Assembly: GCA_914767885.1 (NCBI GenBank)
Contig: CAJZBQ010000005.1
Span: 62,001-126,000 of the forward strand
Origin: Blepharisma stoltei
Lineage: Eukaryota; Ciliophora; Heterotrichea; Heterotrichida; Blepharismidae
Direction: 5' to 3'
Length of the DNA stretch: 64,000 bases
Part shown: one piece after another, positions 1 through 9,388 of the stretch
Numbering within the stretch: the stretch's first letter is position 1
Layout: every line of letters begins with the position of its first letter
The notes under the pieces: model-generated
Told to the model about the DNA's origin: nothing
The model's input: only the letters and a program-made list of their open reading frames with translations
Databases searched by the model: none
Position numbers and translations under genes: made by a program

Positions 1-1095
1 CTCCAGAAAAAGAAGAAGATGAAGAAGAAGAAGAAGAAGAAGTTGAAGAAGATGAAGAAGAAGAAGAGAAAGAAGATGAGCTTTGATTTGACGCTACTCT
101 GATAATACTTTTGCACGAAATTGCGCACCTTCTTCTAGATTTTGGAAGCAGCAAAACTCTTATATCTAATTGCAATGAATAAAAAAAATTTATGCTTTTT
201 TAGCCGCTATCCACACAAGCAAAATGGCAATGTCACCGACCTGTCCTTTCCCGGGCCTGTAGAGGATTTGAGACCTTGCTGCGGTCTGAAGCCAAACAAA
301 GCATAGAAATGGAGTCTTTAGGTACTGGGTATTTGTGTTCTGGATTTATTTTGCCTCTATCATCTGGAAATGAAGTCTTTTTGTTTACTGATGGACACTT
401 GGGAAAAAGGCTAGATCCACTGGCGCTGATGGCAAAGGCATAGTTAGTACCGATGTTAGGGAGATTTTCTCTAGCTGCTACTCTAGTAGCTCAAGCAGCA
501 GCCGTTAAATCTCAAACTTGCACACTCCAAGGTTTTGAGACAGCATTAGAGCCAGGCCGAAAACTGTTGGAGAGCTGTCTCTGGTGAAAATGCTGACATA
601 TCCAGGGAGCCTCGCAGCTGAGCGAGTATTCTATGAGGGTTATCTTAGCTGAGACGCAAAAGGAGAAAGAGCCCTGATCTATAACTAATTATAATTAATG
701 CTTATGACTAGCCGCTATCTTATTTTATATGAAAATAGGATAGCAGTTACCATATAAATGCTTCTATTCTTTATAATTAAATATACTTTATAATGACACT
801 TAAAAAGTTCAAAGGCCCATCAGACCCCGAAAACTCAAATGGAAAGATAGGAGACTATCTCGAATCGTTGCTTTTTGGTGGCAGGCAAGGTCTTTATAGT
901 GGAGGGGCAGAAATTTTATTAAACATTGATAACTGAAACTTGCCAATAGATGAGTTTCAATCTAACTTCCAAAGTATGCAAGAAGATTGTAGAGCAAATG
1001 GTGAGCCAATATGCGCACTTACGGTGGGGAAAGGAATGACCAATTATGTTAAATTCGGCAGATGTGGGATGCCTTATAGAAGTTCACATTCTTAA
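1..1095 (+). pseudogene. Tandem metallopeptidase-like gene, copy A (left-truncated, broken)
   Basis: The window opens inside the acidic Glu/Lys linker of the tandem family and runs into the HEIAH motif (around 115-130). Two single-base losses just after HEIAH shift the frame compared with intact copies. The copy is then split by about 0.6 kb of unrelated GC-richer DNA (about 180-796). The 3' part resumes near 797 with the Ser-Asp-Pro and YLESLLFG-like segments and reaches the family C-terminus, ending TAA at 1093-1095. In-frame TGA codons occupy conserved Trp positions. Not functional as it stands, even if the insertion is removed, because of the frameshifts. Confidence 0.75.
180..796. mobile_element. 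GC-rich insertion inside copy A
   Basis: About 615 bp with no counterpart in any other copy, GC-richer than the surroundings and with no convincing ORF. Its ends carry a related motif in inverted orientation: ATTTATGC..AGCCGCTATCC on the left, and GGATAGCAG..ATAAATGCTTCTATTC on the right. The small element at 62.49 kb has the same AATAGAAGCAT-type ends and a GATAGCGG core. Exact borders are uncertain by several bases. Confidence 0.5.
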
Positions 1096-1118
1096 TGCTT
1101 AAATTGCTAATAATAAAG

Positions 1119-1174
1119 TATAGCGCTTTCCCGAGGATGGCGCGGAATGGCGCCATCCTCGGGAAAGCGCTATA
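1119..1174. repeat. 56-bp near-perfect palindrome, TA-bounded (IES candidate)
   Basis: Two 25-bp perfect inverted arms starting TATAGCGCTTTCCCGAGG around a 6-bp loop. It lies in a spacer where the other copies read AATAAAGAA..TTGATTAAT without interruption, so it is an insertion at a TA. The arm shares CCCGAGGATGGCGC with the element at 16.45-16.67 kb, which indicates a related family of palindromic elements. Confidence 0.7.
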
Positions 1175-1204
1175 TTTCGATTAATAGAAATTATCTAAAT
1201 CTAA

Positions 1205-1765
1205 TGAGTTCGAGAAGATGAATTTATATGAATAATAGACGCTCTTAACTTAGGTGTAAATAGCTTCTTGATGGAGTTTAAAGTTCACATTATTATTGTC
1301 ATTGCTGCAGCTTATACCTAGCCTTGAAACAAGCTCAATTGGCTCTATAAAAAACTTTCTAAGCTGAGGCTCAAAATACCTAACTCCCCTCTCCGTTAAC
1401 AGACAAAAAAAATTGTTTGCAATTGGAAGAGGCTTAACTTTTTTTTTATAATTTTATATAGAAATTTATAGAATTTTTTTTCAAAATTTAAAAAAAATTA
1501 CAATTAGTAAAAATTAGAAAGTAAATATTAATTTAAATTTTCTTAAAAAATTTTATTCCCTCACGGAGGTGGACTTTTGGTCAAAAAATAGGTTTTGTTC
1601 GCTCAAGTAAGCAGTCCTACATTTTCTGAATTGCTTATTTCTTTGGCTCATCATTAAGCTAGTCAAATAGAAATAGACTTAATTCCCCAATTAATAGTAG
1701 AAAATTTCTCATTAGAATTGCTGATCCTCTCCTCTTTTTCCAATCAATACATCCATTCATTATCA
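1205..1765 (-). pseudogene. Relic of DHTKD1-like 3' end, spacer 1
   Basis: The sequence is clearly related to the 3' end of the dehydrogenase gene at 20.77-21.1 kb (same strand and order: TAATAGACGCTCTTAAC, TAGCTTCTTG.TGGAG, TTTCTAAGCTGAGGCTCAA). It is decayed and interrupted at 1384-1607 by a MITE. Similar relics follow most peptidase copies. Confidence 0.75.
1384..1607. mobile_element. MITE family 1, degenerate copy
   Basis: Starts CTCCCCTCTCCGTTAACAG and ends in a TTTTGTTCGCTCAAG version of the family terminus. It is flanked by TAA duplications at 1381-1383 and 1608-1610. The uninterrupted site is visible in the spacer at about 18.83 kb, where CCTAAGCAGTC is continuous. The interior is shortened to about 224 bp compared with 389 bp for full-length copies. 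Confidence 0.8.
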
Positions 1766-1846
1766 ATTCTGTCTTGATGATAAAATTATTTTAAAATTTG
1801 CTTATCAAAGTATTTAGCCCCATTATAGCAAAATTATAAAAATAAA

Positions 1847-2536
1847 ATGGTTCCAAACAATGAAGAGTTAGAAATTCTTTTCAACTACAATAAAATAGTT
1901 ATGGATCTTATTCAAAAATTAACTTTTGAGGATCCAATTTGAAAAATATACAACAGAGCGATACCTATGACAAGGAATACACTATCGATGCTCCGAAATG
2001 GAGTATTGAGCATTCGGATCTGATATCTAAAGTAGATTTAATCAAAGTTTTATATACGGCATTTTTTGTAGAAAATAATGACCCTGAAATTTTAGATTTA
2101 GTGCCGTTATTAAAAGCTGTTATAAATAAAGCAGGGAATCGAAGAGACAAGCCTATTAGAAGACGAACTGTTTCTTTGACACAGTTCTTTCGAACCTCTC
2201 AAATCTTCATCCGAATCAATGAGGACCAATTCTCTTTGTTCAGAAACTCTCAGAGAGTCACCTACCCCTTCACTGAGTCTGAATTAGGTGGTTACCCGAC
2301 CTCTACTCTCCTTTTTATACTGTGACCTTGTAATGAATTTAGACTTTCTCCAAGAGAAAAGTGTAGTTCATGCACTCCTTTACTCCGCAGTCATGCTTCA
2401 ATGGCCTTCTTTGAACCTGACAGGCTTATTTTCTGCAGATTACATAAACAGAGGCACTGCTTTTGATGAAGAAATGGAGAGAATTGATGAGTGGGATTTG
2501 ACTGGTAAAGCAATTACTATTGATGCTGAATCTTGA
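1847..2536 (+). pseudogene. Tandem metallopeptidase-like gene, copy B (broken, C-terminal half missing)
   Basis: The family start (MVPNNEELEIL) is at 1847. A small deletion near 1936 shifts the frame and the sequence is split by a 244-bp insertion (2087-2330). Family homology resumes (LLQE, LLYSAVMLQW) and ends near 2536. The metallopeptidase half is absent; 2537-2700 is unrelated or decayed sequence with no gene seen in it. Confidence 0.75.
2087..2330. mobile_element. 244-bp insertion with 8-bp direct repeats in copy B
   Basis: Flanked by TGACCCTG (2079-2086) and TGACCTTG (2323-2330). Intact copies read straight through this site (AATGACCCTGTAATGAAT). The repeat looks like a target-site duplication of a SINE-like insertion. 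No ORF is convincing. Confidence 0.6.
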
Positions 2537-2732
2537 GACACCATTAATAATGCCCAAAGTAAAATTATAGAAAATGGAAGGAATGCCTCCAGATCAGTAA
2601 AGACTCATCTTCGCAAGAAAGTAACTTGAAGAGGGAACAACTTTGGCTGATGAAAAAATTCAAAGAGTCCTTAAGGGTTCGCTGAAAGCATAAGCTTAAT
2701 GAAGAATACTAAGACTTAGATAAAATAAATAT

Positions 2733-2777
2733 TTAAATTGAGCTTATTCAAGTATTTAGTAAAATTATAAAATTAAA
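2733..2777 (+). promoter_or_regulatory. Conserved upstream block of the tandem genes
   Basis: A block of the form CTTATCAAAGTATTTAG followed by ATTATAGTAAAATTATAAAAATAAA lies directly before the ATG in copies B, C, D, E, G, H and J and, in part, K. In copy I a SINE insertion has duplicated its last 17 bases. It is the only conserved 5' flank, so it probably holds the core promoter or short 5' UTR. This is inference from conservation only, and recent duplication could also explain it. Confidence 0.4.
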
Positions 2778-4151
2778 ATGATAGTTCCGAACAATAAAGC
2801 ATTAGAGATTCTTTTCAGCTACAATAAAATAGTTATGGATCTCATTCAAAAATCAACTGTTGAGTATTCAATGTCAGAAAATATAGAAGAATGCAGTGCC
2901 TATTCCGAGGAATACACCATTGATATTCCGAAATGGAGTGTTGAGTATTCGGATCTGACATCTCAAGTAGATTCAATCAAGACCTTATATCCGACCTTTT
3001 TTGTGCAAGATAATGACTCTGTGATGAATTTAGACTTGCTCCAAGAGCAAAATGTAGTTCATGTTCTCCTTTACTCCGCAGTCATGCTTCAATGGCCTTC
3101 TTTGCACACGACAGTCTTTTTTTCGGTTGATGATATCAACAAGGGCACGACTTTTGATGAAATTGAAATAGATAGAATGAAGCGCAATATCGGAATATTA
3201 TCAAAATCCGAATGCTTTGATTTTTTAACAAATCAAAATATCGATAATGAAATTAAAACACTCACAAGAACTTTAGCACTCTATTTCTATACCAGGGCGC
3301 ATGGTGGAAGCATTACACTCGATTTAGATTTATTAGAAGGCAGAGAGTACGAATGAAAAATACGTAAGATTTTTCAAAATAATAGGAAATTAGAAAGGTT
3401 TTTAAGAAATCTTTATCACACCAAAATTTGCAAGGAAGTGTATAGAAAAATTATACGTGCTGACGATGAAAGTGATTTCGAAGCTAAACTTGAAGAACTC
3501 TTTAATTATGTGATAGAGGATTCATATTATGCTAACCTTCCAAAAGGTTTGTATGGGCTCACAGCAATTGGCCGCAAAATATTCATATCATGCGAATACA
3601 CTCCAGAAAAAGAAGAAGAAAAAGTGAAAGAAACAGAAGAAAAGAAAAAAGAAGAAGAGAAAGAGAAAGAGAAAGAGGAAAATAAAGAAGAAACAAAAAA
3701 TGTAAGTAAAGCAGAGATAAAAGAAAGAGGTGCGTATACAAAGGCAGGATATCAATTTGGATTTGGACCTACACTGATAATACTTTTGCACGAAATAGCA
3801 CACCTTTCTTCTCGATTTTGGGAGCAACAAACTTCTTACTTTAGAATCACACCCAGAGATTACAAAAGCCGATCAGATCCTGAAACATCATATGGAGAAA
3901 TAGGAAACTATCTAGAGTCACTGTTATTTGGTGACAGGCTGCAAGCTCTTTATCGTGGAGGTGAAAAGGCTTTATTAAAGATTAGTCTTTGAAACTTGCC
4001 AATTGATAAGTTTCAAGCTGAATTCCTAAAATGGCAAGAATATAGTAAAGCAAGGGGCGGCAAAGCATGTATCCTTTCAAGAGGGAATGGAATAGCCAAC
4101 TGTGTTAAATTCGGGAGATGTGGGATGTCTTATTGGACTTCACGTTCGTAA
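2778..4151 (+). CDS. Putative HEIAH zinc metallopeptidase, tandem copy C (intact)
   Basis: Encodes 457 aa when TGA is read as Trp (at 3354-3356 and 3990-3992); the stop is TAA at 4149-4151. The N-terminal half (about 1-190) is a predicted helical domain with conserved KWSVEYSDL, FFVQDND and LLYSAVMLQW segments. A second block (RNLYHT..LYGLTAIGRKIF) leads to a Glu/Lys linker of about 60 residues. Next comes HEIAH at residues 338-342, the HExxH zinc signature. An invariant Glu in NYLESLLFG (about 380) is a plausible third ligand. The C-terminus has conserved Cys residues (CVKFGRCGM). No signal peptide or membrane span is seen. Substrate and role are unknown. The peptidase assignment rests on motif and spacing only. 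Confidence 0.8.
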
Positions 4152-4184
4152 TGCTTAAATTGTAATAATAGAGATATATAAGTC

Positions 4185-4520
4185 TAGAGAAGATGAATAT
4201 CATGTTAAATTCAATAGACACTCTTTACTTCAGTGTAAATAGCTTCTTGTAGAGCTTAAAGTATGCAGTATTATCTTCATTGCAACAATTCATACCTAGC
4301 ATTGAAACAAAGCTCAGTTGACTCTATAAGCAACTTTATAAGCTGAGACTCAAAATGCCCAAGCAGTCCTACATTTTTTGTCTTTTCTTGTGCCCAGATT
4401 GCTTGTTTCCAGAATCTTCTTTTAGCTCATCACTTAGCTGATCAAATGGAAATGGGGCTTAATTCGCCAATTAATAGTAAAAAATTATATTATTGAAATC
4501 GCTGATCCTCTCCCGTTTTT
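4185..4520 (-). pseudogene. Relic of DHTKD1-like 3' end, spacer 2
   Basis: Collinear decayed match to the gene end at 20.77-21.05 kb, including the segments for TAGCTTCTTG, GCCCAGATTGCTTGTTT and GATCAAATGGAAATGGG. Contains many indels and no open frame. Confidence 0.75.
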
Positions 4521-4614
4521 ACTCAATAAGGATGCTGTGTTGATGAAATAAATATGTAAAATTCAGCTTATCAAAGTATTTAGATCCTCATTATAGTAAA
4601 ATTATAAAAATAAA

Positions 4615-5916
4615 ATGATGGTTCCGAACGATAAAACATTAGAGCTTCTTTTCAGCTACAATAAAATAGTTAAAGATCTTATTCAAAAATCAACTGTTGA
4701 GGATCCAATGTTTCAGAGGCGCACCATCTGCAAACGATACATAATCGATATTCCGAAATGGAGTGTTGAGTATTCGGATCTGACATCTCAAGTAGATTCA
4801 ATCAAGACCTTATATCCAGCATTTTTTGTGCAAGATAATGACTCTGTAATGAATTTAGACTTGCTTCAAGAGCAAAATGTAGTTCATGTTCTCCTTTACT
4901 CCGCAGTCATGCTTCAATGGTCTTCTTTGAACCCGGCAGTCTTTTTTTCGGTTGATGATTTAAACAATGGTACTGCTTTTGATTCATTTGCAATAGATAA
5001 AATGAAGTTTAATTTAGACATGCTCTCAGATTATAAATGTATTGATTTTTTGACAAATCAAAATATCGATAATGAAATTAAAACACTCACAAGAACTTTA
5101 GCACTCTATTTCTATATCAGGGCGCATGGTGGAAGCATTACACTCGATTTAGATTTATTAAAAGGCAAAGAGTACGAATGAAAAATATGTAAGATTTTTC
5201 AAAAGAATGGGGAATTAGAAGGGTTTTTAAGAAATATTTATCACGCAAGCATTTGCAAGGAAGTGTATAGAAAAATTATACGTGCTGACGATGAAAGTGA
5301 TTTCGAAGCTAAACTTGCAGAACTCTTTAATTATGTGATAGAGAATTCATATTATGCTAACCTTCCACAAGGTCTGTATGGGCTCACAGCAATTGGCCAC
5401 AAAATATTCATATCATGCGAATACACTCCAGAAAAAGAAGAAGAAAAAGTGAAAGAAACAGAAGAAAAGAAAAAAGAAGAGGAAGAGAAACCAAAGGATT
5501 CATATAACAAATCATATCAATTTGGATTTGGACCTACACTGATAATACTTTTGCACGAAATTGCACACCTTTCTTCTAGATTTTGGGAGCAGCAAACTTC
5601 TTACTTTAGAATAACACCCAGAGATTGCAAAAGCCCATCAGATCCTGAAAGATCTTATGGAGAAATAGGAAACTATTTAGAGACACAGCTATTTGGTGAC
5701 AGGCTGCAAGCTCTTTATTTTGGAGGGGAAGAGATTTTATTAAATATTGAAAACTGAAACTTGCCAATTGGTGAGTTTCAGGCTGAATTCTTAAATATGC
5801 AAGAATATTGCAAAGCAAGGGGTGGCAAAGCATGCATCCTTTCAAGAGGGAATGGAATAGCCAACTGTGTTAAATTCGGGAGATGTGGGATGTCTTATTG
5901 GACTTCACGTTCATAA
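4615..5916 (+). CDS. Putative HEIAH zinc metallopeptidase, tandem copy D (intact)
   Basis: Encodes 433 aa with TGA as Trp at 5179-5181 and 5755-5757; stop TAA at 5914-5916. Domain order matches copy C. The acidic linker is about 24 residues shorter, which accounts for the length difference. HEIAH and the YLE-containing segment are preserved (YLETQLFG). It is very close to copy C in the first 500 codon positions, which suggests recent duplication or gene conversion. Confidence 0.8.
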
Positions 5917-5969
5917 TGCTTAAATTGTAATAATAGAGAACGTTGATTAATAGAAATTATCCGAATATA

Positions 5970-6150
5970 TAAGTCTAGAGAAGATGAATTTATATGAATA
6001 CTTTTAATTATAATAGACGCTCTTAACTTAAGTGTAAATAGATTATTTGTAGTGCTTAAAGTCTACAGTATTATCGTCATCGTTGCAGCTCATGCTTTAC
6101 CTTGAAGGAAGGAACTTAATTAACTCTATAAACAACTTTCTAAGCAGCTT
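5970..6150 (-). pseudogene. Relic of DHTKD1-like 3' end, spacer 3 (short)
   Basis: Decayed match to the last part of the 20.8-kb dehydrogenase gene. It stops at TTTCTAAGCAG and is joined directly to the upstream block of copy E, so this spacer has an internal deletion compared with spacers 2 and 9. Confidence 0.65.
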
Positions 6151-6194
6151 ATCAAAATATTTAGATCCCCATTATAGTTAATTATAAAAATAAA

Positions 6195-7547
6195 ATGATG
6201 ATTCCAATCAAAAAAGCACTAAAGCTTCTTTTCAGGTACAATAAAATAGTTATGTCTCTTATTCGAAAATCAACTGTTGAGGCTCCAATGCTAAAGAGGC
6301 GCGTCAATAACAAAAATAAGACTATCAATATTTCGAAATGGAGTGTTGAGTATTCGGATCTGACATCTAAAGTAGATTCAATTAAGGCTTTATGTCCGGC
6401 ATTTTTTGTGCAAGATAATGACTCTGTAATGAACTTAGACTTGCTCCAAGAGCAAAATGTAGTTCATGTTCTCCTTTACTCCGCAGTCATGATTCAATGG
6501 CCTTCTTTGGACCCAACAGTCTTATATTCTGTAGATGATATCAACAATGGCACTGTTTTTGATAAATATGCTATAAATAGAATAAGGTCAAATCTTAAAA
6601 TTCTCTCAAAAAACAATTGTATTAATTTTTTGACAAATCGGAATATCGATTATGAAATTAAAACACTCACGAGAACTTTAGCTCTCTATTTCTATATTAG
6701 GGCGTGTGGCGGCAGCATTACACTCAATTTAGATTTATTAAAAGGGGGAGAGTACGAATGAAAAATATGTAAGATTTTTCAAAAGAATGGGGAATTAGAA
6801 GGGTTTTTAAGAAATATTTATCACACAAGTATTTGCAAGGAAGTGTATAGAAACATTATACGTGCTGAAGATGAAAATGATTTCGAAGCCAAACTTAAAG
6901 AATTATTTGATTATGTAATAGAGAATTCATATTATGCTCACCTTCCAAGAGGTTTGTATGGGCTCACAGCGATTGGCCGCAAAATATTCATATCAAGCAA
7001 ATATATGGAAAAAAAAGAAGAAATAAAAGTAGAAGAGGAAGAGGACGAGGAAGAGGAAGAGGAAGAGGACGAAGAAGAGGAAGAGGAAAATAAAGAAGAT
7101 GAAGAAGAAGAAGAGGAAGAAGAAGATTCAGATAATAGCTCAGAATATAAATTTGGATTTGGACCTTCATTGATAATACTTTTGCACGAAATAGCACATC
7201 TTTCTTCTAGATTTTGGGAGCGGCAAAATTCTTACTTTATCATTACGCCGAAAAAGTTCAAAAGTCCATCAGACCCCGAAAATTCATATGGAGAAATAGG
7301 AAACTATCTAGAGTCACTGCTATTTGGAGACAGGCTGCAAGCTCTTTATAGTGGAGGAGAAGATATTTTATTAGATATTGAAAACTGAAACTTGCCAATT
7401 GGTGAGTTTCAGGCTGAATTCCTAAATATGCAAGAACTTAGCAAAAGAAGCGGTAGCAAAGCATGTATCCTTTCAAGAGGGAATGAAATAGCCAACTGTG
7501 TTAAATTTGGGAGATGTGGGATGTCTTATTGAATTTCACGTTCGTAA
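6195..7547 (+). CDS. Putative HEIAH zinc metallopeptidase, tandem copy E (intact)
   Basis: Encodes 450 aa with TGA as Trp (6759-6761, 7386-7388 and in the final YWISRS segment); stop TAA at 7545-7547. Same architecture as copies C and D. The linker is strongly acidic (runs of Glu and Asp) instead of Lys/Glu mixed. HEIAH and the invariant YLESLLFG segment are preserved. The N-terminal domain is more diverged (CPAFFVQ, RACGGS) than between C and D. Confidence 0.8.
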
Positions 7548-7599
7548 TGCTTAAATTGCTAATAATAAAAAATTTTGACTAATAGAAATTATCAAAATA

Positions 7600-7845
7600 T
7601 AAAAGTTTAGAGAAGTTGAATTTATTAGAATACTTTTAATTATAATAGACGCTCTTAACTTTAGTGTAAATAATTTATTGATGGAGCTTCATACTGGCCT
7701 TGAAGCAGGCTCAATTGGCTCTATAAACAACTTTCTAATTGCCTAAACAGTCCTACATTTTCTGGCTCTTTTGTGCCCAGATTGCTTGTTTCTGGAATCT
7801 TCTTTTTAGCTCATCACTTAGTTGATCAAATGGAAATGGGGCTTA
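7600..7845 (-). pseudogene. Relic of DHTKD1-like 3' end, spacer 4
   Basis: Decayed match to the dehydrogenase 3' end that stops abruptly at about 7843 (ATGGAAATGGGGCTT). There it is fused to the interior of the next peptidase copy, so this is a deletion junction. Confidence 0.7.
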
Positions 7846-8793
7846 TGCAATTTAGTATTCGGATCTAGCACTTCAATTAGATTCTATCAAGGCTTTATAT
7901 CCAGCATTTTTTGTGCAAGATAATGATCCTGTAATGAATTTAGACTTGCTCCAAGAGCAAAATGTAGTTCATGTACTCCTTTACTCCGCAGTCATGCTTC
8001 AATGGCCTTCTTTGCACACAATATTATTCAAAATAACAGAGAATTAGAAGCGCTGTTAAGAAATCTTTATCACACAAGCATTTGTAAGGAAATTTTCAAG
8101 CACATTATTATAGAGGAAGATGAAAGTGTTTTTGAAGCCAAGCTTGCAGAACTCTTTAATTATGTAGCAGAGCATTCATATTATGCTCATCTTCCAAAAG
8201 TTTTACATGGGGTTACAGCGATTGGCTGCAAAATATTCATATCAAGCGAATACATGAAAAAAATAGAAGATGAAAAAGAAGAGAAAAAAGAAGAAAAAAA
8301 AGAAGATAAAGAAGATGAAAAAGAAGAGAAAAAAGAAGCGAAAAAAGTAAATGGATTAGAAGTAAGATTAAGAAGAGATCTAAAAAAGCTAGAAGACAAA
8401 TTTAAATGGAGCCCTACTCTGAAAATACTTCTGCACGAAATAGCAGTTCTTGCTACTAGATTTTGGGAACAGCAAACTTCTTACTTTAGAATTACGCCTA
8501 GAGAGTATATAAACCCATCAGATCCTGGAAAATCATATGGAGATATAGGAGACTATCTCGAGTCGTTACTCTTTGGTCACAGGTTGAAATGCCTTTATCG
8601 TGGAGGGGCAAAACTTTTATTAAATATTAATAGCTGAAACTTGCCAATTGATAGGTTTCAGTCTAAATTCCTAAAATGGCAAGAACATAGCAAAGCAAAT
8701 GGTGGCAATTTTTACCTTCTCTGAAGTCGAAAAATAGAAGTCAACTGTGTTACATTCGGCAGACGTGGGATGTCTTATTGGAATTCGCGTTAG
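7846..8793 (+). pseudogene. Tandem metallopeptidase-like copy F (5'-truncated, internally deleted; possible short ORF)
   Basis: The N-terminal third is missing: the spacer joins directly to the YSDL-like region at about 7850. A second deletion joins LQWPSL at about 8015 to FQNNRELE and changes frame. From the ATG at 8002 a frame of 263 aa is open to TAG at 8791-8793 (TGA as Trp). It contains the linker, an HEIAV variant and YLESLLFG. The second His of HExxH is replaced by Val, so zinc binding is unlikely. If expressed it would be a catalytically dead short form. Confidence 0.7.
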
Positions 8794-8849
8794 CAATGCT
8801 TAAAATGCTATTATGATATAGCTGATTAATAGAAATCATCTAAATTTAA

Positions 8850-9325
8850 TAAATTTTAGAGAAGATGAGTCTATAAATGCTTTTAATTAGCTATAATAGA
8901 CGCTCTTAATTGTAGACAAATAGCTACTTGATGGAGCTTAAAGTCAGCACTATTTCCGTCATTGCGGCAGCTCATAACTGGCCTTGAAATTAGTTCAACT
9001 GTGCCAATAAATAGCTTACTAAACTGAGGCTCAAAACAGTCCTACATATTCTACCTCTTTTTTCCCAAATTTCTTGATTGGGGACCCTCTTTTTTAACTC
9101 ATCATTAAGCTGATATTTGGAAAATGGGCTTAATTCTTTAATTAATAGGATAGGAATTTTATCATTTAGGGATTTGCCATTACTAATAAATAATTTCTTA
9201 CTCCTCTATTCAAGCCATTAAAGTGGCTGAAACTTTTTTTTCTAAGGTTAAGTTATCTATATCTCAAATAGCGAATCTATTTCTCAGCCCAATTTTAGAA
9301 GTCAATATTTTCATTCATAAAATAA
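8850..9325 (-). pseudogene. Relic of DHTKD1-like 3' end, spacer 5 (longest)
   Basis: The longest relic. It matches the dehydrogenase gene from its stop region to about 21.22 kb, ending near TTTCTCAGCCCAATTTTAG, which corresponds to TTTCTTAGGCCACTTTTAG in the gene. It contains numerous indels and no frame. It shows that the ancestral duplicated unit included at least 450 bp of the dehydrogenase gene. Confidence 0.8.
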
Positions 9326-9388
9326 TGACTTTAAATTTAGCTAATCATAGCATTTGCACTCCATTATAATAAAAGTTTATAAAAATAA

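Noticed and set aside
3588-3830. Minus-strand Phe-rich ORFs opposite the acidic linkers (also at 6988-7197, 8187-8399, 13192-13377)
   Set aside because: They are shadows of the GAA/AAA repeats read backwards; low complexity, no conservation beyond the sense-strand repeat.
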